Source: Thecaphora thlaspeos (lineage: Eukaryota; Basidiomycota; Ustilaginomycetes; Urocystidales; Glomosporiaceae). Taken from it: DNA of 64,000 nt. Below the pieces are notes generated by a model, which saw only the letters and a program-made list of their open reading frames with translations, was not told where the DNA came from and ran no database searches. Shown here in pieces: positions 45,560 to 56,321 of the stretch. Within the stretch, counting starts at the first letter, position 1. Each line of letters opens with the position of its first letter. Location of the stretch: NCBI GenBank assembly GCA_900291925.1, contig UWYS01000011.1:186001-250000 (forward strand). Direction: 5' to 3'. The position numbers and the translations under genes are program-made.

Positions 45560-48500
45560 CTACCTCGAGACGACCCACAGCACGTCGCTAGGTTTTATAA
45601 AGAGACCTTTACTCGTCCCTTCCCCTGATGCTTCCTCCTCGCCCTCATACTCCTCGTCTTCATCCTCAGGTTCCGAATTCAACGTCCTATCCGGATCACT
45701 GTGCACCTTTTTGAGCACCATCTGCCTCCTCTGTTTCCTCTCTGGTCTTTCTGGATACTTGCTCCTCTTCTTCTTGCCCATCTCTTGCGGCGTAGGCGTC
45801 ATCGATCTCCGTCCCGACGGAGACATTATGCCCAGATATCCACCTTCGTTCTCTCCACCGACCGTCGTTCCTGCGAGGTTGGGCGAGTAGGGCGGTGGGA
45901 GACCCGAGAACGCCATGGTGGTGGACTGGAAGAGATCCCACTGCATCGTCAAGTCAAAGTAGCGTACGCCGTCGACCGTCCCATCGTGTAGACCGCCCGG
46001 ACACTCTGAAAGGTCCATCCCAGCCCCTACCCCTCCGCAGACAACTTTGCCTTGCATCTCGTCGTCACCATGTCCGTCCTCTGACGATGGCGACGACATC
46101 AACGGAAGCAGCGACGTAGGAAGCGGTAGCGCCACCTCGATGCCCACCCACGCACCCGTCCAGCCGTGCACGGGCCCAATGTACTTGACCGTGGCGTGGA
46201 AGCGCGCCGCGTGCTTGCGCGTGCGCGAAAAGGGCGCAGAGACGATGCAGGGGATCCCCGAGAAGAGAGTGGTCCCGTCCGATGGTGGTGGCAACGGCGC
46301 CGACGGCGATGGTGACGGCAAGGTGCCGAGCGCTTTCGGATCGACGACCAGGCGCGGTGTGGGCAGAGGAAAGGTAGTGATCGTCTCGTCTGGGTCGAAG
46401 CTATCACCGCCTCCCTCTGTATCGCTCCCGCTGTTGCTGCGTGCCGTTTCGGCGGCGGCGTCGTCCGAGTCCATCTCAGCGTCAGAGGCGACATCGATCG
46501 AGCCCTCGACGGCCGTCACTGCGCTCGCATCGTCCGCCAGCTCCGCCTCGTCCTCTGACGCCGAGGGGTCGACCCCGCCGCTGGGGAGGCCGGAGACCTT
46601 GGAGGCGATGCTCGGCGATGCTGCTGCTGCTGCTGATGCCCCTTTCGCGCCAACTGCGGCCTTTGATGCACCCAGCCGATCAGTACCAGGGGCTGCACGC
46701 ACCGTGGTTCGCACGCGGTTGGCTGCCGACGTGCTGGCCGCCGACCCGGCCCTGGAGCTGGCAGCAGAGGCGGACGACACCCTCACTGCTGCTGCTGCTG
46801 CTGCCGAGGCGGTGCGTGTAGCAGAGCTCGACGCCTTTGTCGCAGCCGCTACAGATCTGCTGACAGCCTTGGACGCGCCAGAGGCCGTGCTCTTGGTCGA
46901 ACTGCCCCCGCCGCTCAAGGTCCTCTGCCTGAGACCCTTGCCCGAGTCCGTGCTGGAGAGGGAGAAGATGCCACCGGGTCTCGGCGTGGCTTTTAGGAAG
47001 GCGTGTTTCGCGGCAGGCGAGCCAGAGCCCGAGCTTGTGCCTGCGATCACAGGCTGGGTCGCTGCTGACCCTGACGTTGCGCCTGCCTTGGCGATCAGCC
47101 TGTCCTTCGCTGCTTGCTGTGCAAGGCTGGACGCCGTCGTGGTCGTCGTGCCGCTGGATGTACCGCCGGTTGATGCCTTGTCGAGGGACGAGACGGGGCG
47201 AGCCGATCTTGAGCCGAGGGAGGGAGCTGACGCAATGGTTGCAGCCAGCTTTGAGCCTGTCCGGAGGGAGACGACGCTCTTCGTCGTGCGGACGGACTTT
47301 GCAGCGGCAGATGTCGAGAGGAGCTCGCTGCTGTTTTTGGCGCTGATCGTCCCCGCTTTTGCAGGGGCAGCTCGACCAGACGCAGTTGTCGCTGTGGCAC
47401 CGCCAGCTGCTTCGGACGACAGATCCGACGGCGAGGGGACACGCGACACCGACGAGCTCGTAGCGACGGAAGTTGTCTCTGCTGACTCTAGCTCCCTTGC
47501 GCCGCTGCTTGAGACGGCTGTTTCGCTGTCTCGCGCCTTCAAAGAGCCAGCCTTCGATGTAGCTGCGGCTGTAGCTCGCGACGAAGACAATGCCGTAGAT
47601 TTGGTCGACGCGAGCGAGCCAACGGATGCCTTCGAAAGAACGGACGCAGTGGAATTGGTAACAGCGGCCGGGGCCGTCTCCGGCGTCGGACGCGCAGACG
47701 GCGTCCTGCTTCGAACGCCGCTGGCTGTCGAGCTTGCGGCACGGACGCCGCTTGCTGTGCGAGTACGGCCAGTGGATGCGGTAGCCGGGGTGCCAGAGAG
47801 CGGAGGCCTCGTTGATGCGGCAGCGACGGACCTGCTGCTCAAAGACGTGGAGGCTTCCCCCCGAGTGCTGGCGACCGCCGTACGCGCTGTGGTCGACCGG
47901 ATGGGCGTACTGTCGAGGGTGGAGCGATGGCCGTTTGCGACCGAGGTCCGGGCCGCATTGCGGTTGAGCACCGCCGCGCGGAGATCAACAGGGCCCGCTT
48001 CACGTTCCGAATCGGCATCGGCTCGGGCGGCGGCGGCGGAGCCGGCGCTTGCACTCCTCGAGGTAGCAGAGCCAGAAGACGCATTCGATGACGTGCGCAG
48101 ACGGCTCAAAGTGGCGGGAGCAGACTGCCTCGGCGGAGCGGCCGCTGCAAGAGGCGCTCCGCCGGGAAGAGAGCCGGCACGACGCTGCAGAGGCGCGGCT
48201 CTAGCCGGCGAAGACATGCCTGCACCTGCGGCGACCGCTGGTCTAAGGCCGCTCCGCGTCTTGACGAGCTCCGGAACTGGAGGATCTCTGGGGAGGATGA
48301 GGTCGGCCGAGGCTACGCCCAGCTCATCGGCTAGCTCCTTCAGGCACCACTTCTCCAGCCCGTTAAACCCGCCAAGCGCCCGGATATTGATCCACCGCCT
48401 TTTGAGGTAGCGCAGGATCCCGCCGCGTGCGTCTTCGACCGCCTGCTTCGAGCTCTGGACCTCAAAGCCTTCGTCCCGCAGCAGCACCTGGCCGACCAGG

Positions 48501-50715
48501 ACCTGGTAGGTCAGCGGCGCTCTCGGCTCGGTGAGGCAGTCCACGAGCATGACGAGCGCCTTCTCTAGCACGTCGCCGAGCTGCCCAACGCCATCGATTA
48601 GGTCGGCCCACTCGCGGCTCTTAACGATGTCCTCGAAGCGCGTCCGGATCACCAGCAGCAACCGCGCCTCGATGATCTCCGACATCGACCGGAGCGACTC
48701 GACCCACTTGCTCGCTCGCTCAGTGTCTATGCGGCGTCCGACGATCGAGAGCTGGCGCAGCACCGAGATCACCTGGGCCGGTCGCGACTCGACGCGTTCA
48801 CTCACCAGGTTGACGATGTGGTCGCGCAGGGTCGAATGGAGGTTGCCCACTTCCTTAGCCCAGTATATGCCAAAGTCGCGCCCGGTGATGGCCGAGATGG
48901 CCATGCCGGCGAGGTCGGCGTCGGACACGTCGACGCTCGACGCAAAGGCGAGCGTCCGCGGAACCCTCTTCAGGCACTTGCGGCATGGCGGCGAGCAGGC
49001 GAAGTTGTGGCAGAAGTCCTGGGCAATCATGGCCGCGATGAGGTGCTGTAGCGTCTCGACCTGGAGGTAGGCGCCGGCACGCCAGAGCTGGATGGCGGTG
49101 GTAAGGTCGAACGTTCGGTTAGAAAAGAAGAGCGTCCCGGTGTACAGGAAGCCGAGGGTGAAGTGGAGCGAGGCAGCGGTGAAGGGCGGCGAGGGCAGCT
49201 TGACGACAGGCGCTTGCGAGTCGGCGTAGGGCGACAGGAACATCGAGGCAAAGTAGGGCGACCTCGAAGCAAGGATCATGCGGTGCGACGAGAACGAGGT
49301 GAGCTCGTCGTCTTCATCTTCCGAATCTTCGATGCGGTCGGTGTCGACAGTCTGGGGTAGCGAGAGCATCGAGATGTTGGCGTCAGGGATGTCGAGCATG
49401 GCGGTGCGGTCAGTGTCGGGACGCCTTCCATCGTCGCCTGTGTCGAGGAAGATCTTGACGTCCGAGTAGAGCTTGCTCCGCCACATGAAGGTCATGTCCG
49501 ACCGGAGTTTCTCCTGCTTCTCTGCCGGGCTGCGGTCGGCGTCGGTGGCGAGGCGGTCCTCGTAGAGGAACTCGAACGCATCAACCATGCTCTCCTCGCC
49601 GGTGTAGAGGAACTCGAGCGTTGCCTCGAAGTAAGCCTGGCTCACGCCGTTGAGGCTCATGGGCGCACGAACTGTGCTCGCCTGGCTGAGGATCGAGGCG
49701 GAGTCGGCCCGCGACGCCGAGTCCGTATCCGAGGCGAAGGACGGCATCCGGACGAGCCCCCTCGTCGCCGCTGTTGCCGTTGCCGTTGCTGGGTCTGGCG
49801 ACGCCTGGCTGCGGCTGGTGGTGCAGAGGAGCGTGAGGCCCTCCGGCTCGCTGTCACTGGTCATGATGCCGGAGGTGAGCGATGCTGCATCGTCGAAGTT
49901 CGAGCTTGGCGCCTTGAGACCGGTGCTGTCGGCCTGGCTGCTGCGCGAAGGTATTCTGAGGCTGGATCGCTTCATGGCGAAGCTGCTGGGGGGCTTGCTC
50001 CCGCGGATGCTCTTGCGAGAGCGCGCCGAGGCGGTAGTGGCTAAGCTGGTGGGCGTCGTGGAGCGGGACTGCTGTGGCGTAGGGCCGTCTGTCGGCAGGG
50101 TGGGGAGCGATACGAGGCTAGCATTAGAGGCGTTGTACCCGAGCTGGGTGGCGGGGGATCGCAGCTGGAGATAGCGTGCTTGGAAGGTGTTGGGCGCTCG
50201 AGCGTACAAGATCGCTGCGTCGGGGAGAGAGAGGGAGGGGCGACAGGACCGGAGAGGTAGAGAGATTGGAGAGATGAGCACAGCGTACCGATCTGCGAGC
50301 GAGCGACAGCCGCAGCACGAGTCTTACCCTTGTGTGCCCATATGATCGTGTGCTGTCCGTCGCCGTTGTGTGTGCCAGCCTTTGCCCGGTCTTCAAAGTT
50401 CCAGTCTGCCAGGACGCGCCGTGTGTTCGACGCTGCGTCCGAGAGGGAGGCGGTGTCTGCCTGGTCGCCATCCTCTGGGAGTGCGGTTGTCCAGCATACG
50501 TCTGCGAAGCGCTCTTCTGCCCTTGTGAGTAGGCTGCGTAGGTCGGAACGCCATGCCTTTGTGGCGGCCTCCTGTGCCGCTGCTACCGACTGTACCGGGG
50601 TGGCATGGCTTCGTGATATGAGGGATGCGCGTCGGGCGAGAAGGTTCTGTTGCTGGTGATGCTGCGATGCGGTAGACTGTGTGGGTGCCGTGTGGAAGTC
50701 GGCAGCGGCCGACAT
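45560..50715 (-). CDS. Giant BTB/POZ and CAP-Gly domain protein
   Basis: Exon 1 is 50328-50715 and exon 2 is 45560-50214 (intron 113 nt), giving 1680 aa. The N-terminal half contains a BTB/POZ domain at about residues 378-502 (LYSDVKIFLD, SSHRMILASRSPYFASMFLSP, LHFTLGFLYTGTL) followed by a BACK-like helical part. An additional, interrupted BTB appears to start in exon 1 (ADVCW, HTIIWAHKAILYARAPNTF) and resume after a low-complexity insert at SQAYFEATLEFLYTG. About 700 residues of Ala/Ser/Thr-rich sequence follow. Near the C-terminus ATVKYIGPVHGWTGAWVGIEV and GLHDGTVDGVRYF form a CAP-Gly module with a 40-residue insertion. CAP-Gly binds microtubule or EB-type tails, and BTB mediates dimerisation or Cul3 binding. 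A link between ubiquitin ligase and microtubules is only a guess. Confidence 0.85.
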
Positions 50716-51656
50716 CTTAGCAGTAGTTGTAATTAGACTGGCGGTGGCGATGCTGGAGCAGGGCGTCTTGCCCTCGAGAGGTGGTAAAAAGGACTGCGGT
50801 GTTCATCGACTGATGGGCTGATTCACGGCGAGCCAAGGGCCCGAGAGGAAAGCGGGTATCGAGGATGCGGCTGTGGGGCCGATGCTGGTGACGGGCGATG
50901 CGAGAAGAGAGGCGCACGGGGGTATCACGAGCGGCGATACTGAACGAGGCCAGTGAGATGGAGAAGGGACGCCCGGCTGCCACGCTACTGTCTGTCCGCA
51001 CTTGTCCAGAAGTTCGCTGCGCTCCGAAGGGGCAGCTTCGGGACGGATCCGGTCGGAACGGATCCGGTCGGGTCGGATCCGGTCGGGTCGGATCCGATGC
51101 GACGCGAATGGCGTCGACGACGAGCAAGAGACGGGTGGTAGAGTGGGCGGGGGAAGAGGGAGGGAGGAGGGCTGGCGAGTGCGACCAAGCCAAGTTGGTT
51201 ATGAGGTGACCAACAGGAGCGGCCCGAGCCAAGCGAGACAGGCAACCTTGACTTTGAGCGCTTGAGCCCCGCGCTCCCTCGCCTTCGCCCCTACGCTCAT
51301 GCTCAGACTCCAGACACTCTTGGTGAATGTGCTTGCTGCCTCCGCCGCCGCCTGGTCCGGGACTCGGCGTCAAGGAAAAGGGGTCCAGGCACAGATGTGA
51401 GAGAGAGGGCGCGCACCACGCACCGCTTCTGAATGGCAAGCACCGAACCAGCAGGCCGGAAGAACGGAATTACGAGGGCCGAAGCGGCGGCCGCCGCCAC
51501 CTCTCTCATGGAGCGGTTGCCTTCTCGCTTCAACGCCGTCCCCATCCCCTCGTTCTTCATACCACCACCTCTTCTTTCTTCCTCTTCATCGCTTGCCCTT
51601 CATCCTTTTCTCGCTTACCACCCTCCCTTCGATCCGCTACGCCTCGCAACGCCACA
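50716..51656. other. Divergent promoter region, BTB/CAP-Gly and decarboxylase
   Basis: It contains a 15-bp tandem repeat with BamHI-like GGATCC cores (51045-51097). A CT-rich leader precedes the decarboxylase ATG. Several open frames cross it but none shows a family motif. Confidence 0.5.
51045..51097. repeat. 15-bp tandem repeat with GGATCC core
   Basis: Three units of GGATCCGGTCGG(GTC/AAC) and a diverged fourth unit start at 51045, 51060, 51075 and 51090. The palindromic core recurs every 15 bp. It lies about 330-380 bp upstream of the minus-strand BTB gene. Confidence 0.88.
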
Positions 51657-53420
51657 ATGACGCTTGCCACCCAAAACGGCGCCGCCGTCGCACCCTCGCA
51701 CAAGCAGAGCCTCTCTCCACTCGAGGCAGAGCCAGCCTCGATTGAGCTTTGGCGCATTCTTCCACAGGCTGTCGAGCTCGTACAGCACTTTGTCCGCTCC
51801 GGGCAGGACCCGCAGACGTGCGTCACACCATGGCCCTCGATTGCAGCGCTCCGCGAAAACGTACAGCTAGGCCTCCCTGACTCGGCCCCTCCCGCCGACG
51901 TCGCTGACAGCACCCTGCTGAACGCCATCAGCCTTCTCCTAGACAACAGCGTTAACCCGTGGACTGGCCGTTTCCTGGACAAGCTCTATTCGGCACCTAC
52001 ACCCGTAGGCGTCTGCGCCGAGCTCGTCCTCGCTGCGCTCAACGCAAACGCTCACGTTATGTCCGCATCGCCCATGCTCTCGCTCGCCGAGGAGCGCTGC
52101 GTCCAAGGCCTCTGCCAGTCCTTCGGCTTCACAGAGGTGCGTGCCTCGGTTGCGAACCTGCAGCGGGCGCCGAGCCCTCCAGACGTAGCACCAACGCCTC
52201 ATGCCTCCCCTCTTCCCGCTGCTTTCAGCTCAAGCCCGACGGCCTGACGATGCCCGGCGGCTCATCGGCCAACACCTTGGCGGTCCAGACGGCCCTCGCC
52301 AACATCTTCCCGCCCTTTCGAGAACAGGGCCTCCTCGGAATCGCCTCTTATATGGCAGAGAAGCACAACAGGACCGGCAACGCCGCTCGCCCGCTCATCT
52401 TTACCAGCGACCAGAGCCACTACTCGTGAGTGCCATACGGTTCTTCTGCGGTCGTTCCCCGCTCCATGGCCTCGATCCGTCTGCTGACAGTGTTGTCCTT
52501 GCCACCCATACCGCAGCCTGGACAAAGCGGCCATCTCTGCGGGTCTCGGCCTCTCGTCGCTCGTCAGGGTACCTTGCGACGAGACCGGGCGGATGAATCC
52601 GGAAGTGCTCTCGCAGCTCCTCTCGACCGCCGTCTCGAGCGGTCTCGGCACTCCCTTTTTCATCAACGCTACGTCGGGCTCGACGGTGCTTGGCTCGTTC
52701 GACCCCATCCCCGCCCTGTCGGCGCTGGCCAAGCAGTACGGATGCTGGCTGCACATCGACGGCTCCTGGGGCGGACCCATCATCTTTAGCCCGACACCCA
52801 ACTACTCTTCTCTGATGGAGGGCTCCCACCTGGCCGATTCGATCACCATCAACCCGCACAAGCTCCTCAACTGTCCCTTGCAGACGTCGTTCCTGCTGGT
52901 ACGCGATGCCAAGAGCTTGGGAGCCAACTCGCTCGATGCCGGCTACCTCTTCCACAGCAAAGATGCTCGCGAAAACGCGGCGATGAAGACGATGGGCTGC
53001 GGACGAAAGGGAGATGCTGTCAAGTTCTGGCTGTACTGGGTGCGATACGGTAAGCAAGGGCTGGGAGAGCACGTTGATGCCGGCCTCTCGCTCGCCCTGC
53101 GCGTCGTCGAGTACATCCGCACGCAAAAGTCCGATACGATAGAGTTGGGACCGTTGGCCGAACCTCTGTTCCTCCAGGTTTGCTTCCGACCTAGGGCTAG
53201 AGGTGTCGAGACGACGGTGGATCAGAGATCAGCAGCGACGAGGTATGCGCACGCAGAGCTGCAGAAGAGGAGGAGGTTCGCTGTCGACTTTGCTCCACTG
53301 CCGAGGGGGATCGGAGAGTTCGTACGCCTAGTCGTTCATCCGCGAACAAAGTGGGTCGATCTCAAGGAGTTGATTGACCAGATTGACGAGATAGGACAGG
53401 TGTACTGGACCGCCGCTTAG
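51657..53420 (+). CDS. Group II PLP-dependent decarboxylase
   Basis: Exons 51657-52136, 52229-52425 and 52517-53420 give 526 aa. The fold type I decarboxylase family (glutamate, cysteine-sulfinate and aromatic amino-acid decarboxylases) is recognised from PWTGRFLDKLYSAPTPVG, the phosphate-binding MPGGSSANTLA, SDQSHYS, the PLP Asp in WLHIDGSWGG, and the Schiff-base lysine in ITINPHKLLN. AMKTMGCGRKGDAVKFWLYW is typical of the GAD/CSAD branch. The substrate is therefore more likely acidic (Glu, Asp or cysteine sulfinate) than aromatic, but this is inference. Length and domain order are normal. The gene is divergent from the BTB/CAP-Gly gene. Confidence 0.92.
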
Positions 53421-53712
53421 AAGCATTCGGTTCGTGCCTATTAGCCTTTTGTGTAGAATAGATTGGAATCCATGCTAGAACGTCGGGAACGCTCAGACGG
53501 CCCTTGGCTTGCTCTATGTGCAATGGCTCGACCGGTCGGTGAAGTCGTAGAGGACAACGTCCTCAATCGGCTCTGGATTGCCTATCTCTTGTTCGACAGT
53601 TCTCTGCTAGCCTCTCGAGTCGGTGGCAACCTTTCATCTACTCGACTTCATGTCTTCGTCTCATCTCATACAAGACATCCGAACCAACTTCTCTCTGCTC
53701 GGTCACATCGCC

Positions 53713-54923
53713 TTACTTGGCGACAGCGGCGAGCCTCTGCTTCCTCAGGTCTCCAAGGGCGGATTTGCCCACGATGAGCGTGACCAGTCCACCACCTAGG
53801 AGGACGGGAAGCATGCGGAAGAGCGTCATTCCGGTCCAGTATCGGATCGCCAGCGCCTCGAGGCCGACTAGAGAGACAATCAGCAGAGAGATGCGGGTCG
53901 TCGGTACGACGAGCGAGGGTTGGACGGTGGCGATCTGTGTCGGAAGAGGAGGAAAGGATGGCGTTTTGTCAGTCTCTTTCTCTCTCTCTCTCTCTCTCGC
54001 GCAATGATACTCTGTGCGCGATGGGCGGACAGAGACACTTACAAGTCCCAGCAGAACGACCCAAGGAACGACAAATGTCACGATGGCCGCGACGACGCTC
54101 AGCTCGCGACGCGGCATCGTATCGGCGGGCGAGGTGCCGAACGTGTGACGATTGTACGGCCATCCGCGGAACCCTTGCTCGATCTCTGCCTTCTCCCGTG
54201 CGGACGACGTGACCGTTCCGGACTGAGTCTGAGGAAGTCGCAGCGAGATGAGCGGAAGGCTGAGAGGCTGGTAGTGTCCGTTGGACGAGGAAGATGAAGG
54301 GAAGTTGGAGAGCAGAAGGGAGAGGACGAGAGGGTTCTTGGCTTCGTAGAGGTGCGGGGGGATACGGTCCGCCCTCTGTCGGTCGACGTTCGGAAGAAGA
54401 TGAAGTGAAAGGGTCAGTACGGTGACGCTGCCTTCCATCGTGATGGACGCGGGCCCCAAAGGAGATGGGGAGATGCACGCACCAGGTTCCACGCCACTTT
54501 GCCCGAGCTAGGTTTGACCTGGACCGTCCAAGCATTCTGCGCGGCGTTGACCGCCTCTCCACCCTTTCCGCTCTCAGCAAGCACGACGAAAGCCTGGTGA
54601 GGCAGGTGCTCCTTGCCCAACTTGACATCGTCGCTAGCCTTGCCCTTTTCCTGGAGGCCGAGGGTGAAGCCGAGGCGGATGACATCGTCGTTCTCGAGCT
54701 GCGTCGGGGTGAAGAGGTCGAAGGGAGGCGTGTTCTGGCTGTAGTCTGCAGAGGTGCTGAACGACTGCGAGAGGCGAGAGGAGCCGTCGACGGTGGAGAG
54801 GGAGAGCTTGGCGTTGGTGAGGACGTAGCTGAGACCCGGCTGCGGCGTCGCTGCCGAGACGCCGGTCGCGCAGAGGAACAACGCGGTGGCGAGGGCGGTG
54901 GAGAGGCGTATTGTCAGCTTCAT
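53713..54923 (-). CDS. SWP1: Oligosaccharyltransferase subunit Swp1/ribophorin II
   Basis: Exons 54483-54923, 54043-54375 and 53713-53934 join in phase 0 to give 331 aa. It is a subunit of the ER N-glycosylation complex. Residues 1-24 form a signal peptide (MKLTIRLSTALATALFLCATGVSA). A lumenal beta-rich domain follows, with LRADRIPPHLYEAKNPLVLSLL marking the ribophorin II family. The C-terminal third has three hydrophobic spans (LSVVAAIVTFVVPWVVLLGL, ISLLIVSLVGLEALAIRYW, MLPVLLGGGLVTLIVG) as in yeast Swp1. It is shorter than mammalian RPN2, as usual in fungi. It is divergent from RPS20 with a 556-bp shared promoter region. Confidence 0.9.
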
Positions 54924-55479
54924 CGCGGGGTGATGTGGAGCGTCGGTCGAGGGGCAAACGACGCAGGGATGGATGAAGGGAGGTTGGAGTCGTGTCTGAC
55001 GGTGCCAACGTCGTGATGGCTGTCGGTGCTCCCTCTGCCTCTGCTCGTGTGTCGATCTTCTCGCGAAGCTTCTTGATGCCGCTGGCTGGCCGGCTGGCCG
55101 GCCTCCCCGACAGCCCGCCAGCTCACCGCGTTGTTCGGTGGCCCGAGCCCAAAGCGAGCAGGGCACGGTTCGGCCCGATCGGCAATGTGTGATCGGGTGT
55201 CAACCGTTCGTCCCATGACCCGATTCGGCACGCGAGGGGGACTTGCCGCAGCAAAAACTTTGCGCCTGGGGGAGACTGGGCCAAGGCAAATTGGGAAGGA
55301 CGGACTGACGGGGCCGGGGCTGGGCCTGGATTGGATGCTCGTCGGCGCCGCCGCCTCCTCCCTCTCTTCCTCCTCCATACTCGCCATTTAGTATACCTTG
55401 GTCACCGCTGGTTTTCATCGACCCTCACTCATCTCTCACCAACCTCCACCCCGACACACCCATCCACCTCTCTTCCAAG
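54924..55479. promoter_or_regulatory. Divergent promoter region, SWP1 and RPS20
   Basis: The 556 bp between the two start codons include GGCTGGCCGG repeats (about 55085-55105) and a pyrimidine-rich leader just before the RPS20 ATG (about 55430-55479), as is common for ribosomal protein genes. No further motif is claimed. Confidence 0.5.
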
Positions 55480-55952
55480 ATGAGCTACGTCGCCAAGGAC
55501 AAGGACGTTGAGGCTTCGGCCCCCGCCCCTAAGATTCACCGCATCAGGATCACCCTCACTTCGAGGAACGTCAAGAACCTCGAGAAGGGTGAGTGGGCTG
55601 CCTCTGGACGTGTTCCATCTCCTGCCTCTTGACCGCGATGCTGAACTTTTCCCATCACTTCGCTTCGACCTCTGCGTCTCTCCGCTTCGCCGCAGTCTGC
55701 AACGACCTCGTCACCCGCTCTAAGGACAAGCAGCTCAAGGTCAAGGGCCCCGTCCGCCTCCCCACCAAGATCCTTTCGCACACCACCCGAAAGTCGCCCT
55801 GCGGTGAGGGTTCCAAGACCTGGGACCGCTTCGAGATGAAGATCCACAAGCGTCTCATCGACCTCCACTCGCCCTCGGAGATCGTCAAGCAGATTACCTC
55901 GATCTCGCTCGAGCCCGGTGTCGAGGTCGAGGTCACCATCCTCTCCAACTAA
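55480..55952 (+). CDS. RPS20: 40S ribosomal protein S20 (uS10)
   Basis: Exon 1 is 55480-55588, exon 2 is 55696-55952, product 121 aa. [24 protein letters not shown] at the junction, then [41 protein letters not shown], is the eukaryotic uS10 sequence with family length. It sits in the head of the small subunit. The codon choice is strongly C-ending, as expected for a highly expressed gene. Confidence 0.98.
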
Positions 55953-56321
55953 GCGCCTCTCTCCGCGTGCGCCCATCCCGCCCTCGTTCTCGAGCTAGGC
56001 GCTCAGTACAATGCTGTCGTTGGTGCTTCGCCTTCAATCTGCGCTCTCCGGCAAAGAAGGAAGGCGGAGGTGGATGGCATCTCCGTAGGAGAAGGAGCTG
56101 ATGTCAGATTCCGGCTCGTCGGTCTACTTGATTGTGGGAACGGCGGACTGGATGCAATGAGTAAACACACTCTCTTCGCCTTGATAGGCTTTCTCACACC
56201 TTCAATCTCGCTCTGCTCGTGCTGTCTGTGCTCTGCTATGTTCGCCCGATCGTGCGGGAGGAGGCATGTCCCAGGAAGGAACGAAGTCGTTAGGCATTGC
56301 ATGTAATGGAGCCTTCCACGC
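55953..56321. other. Convergent 3' region between RPS20 and COG8
   Basis: No gene recognised. It presumably contains both polyadenylation sites. Confidence 0.6.

Noticed and set aside
46047..48410. 787-codon open frame on the plus strand
   Set aside because: It is the antisense of the Ala/Ser-rich linker of the BTB/CAP-Gly gene. GC-rich codon use keeps the opposite strand open. No domain is visible.
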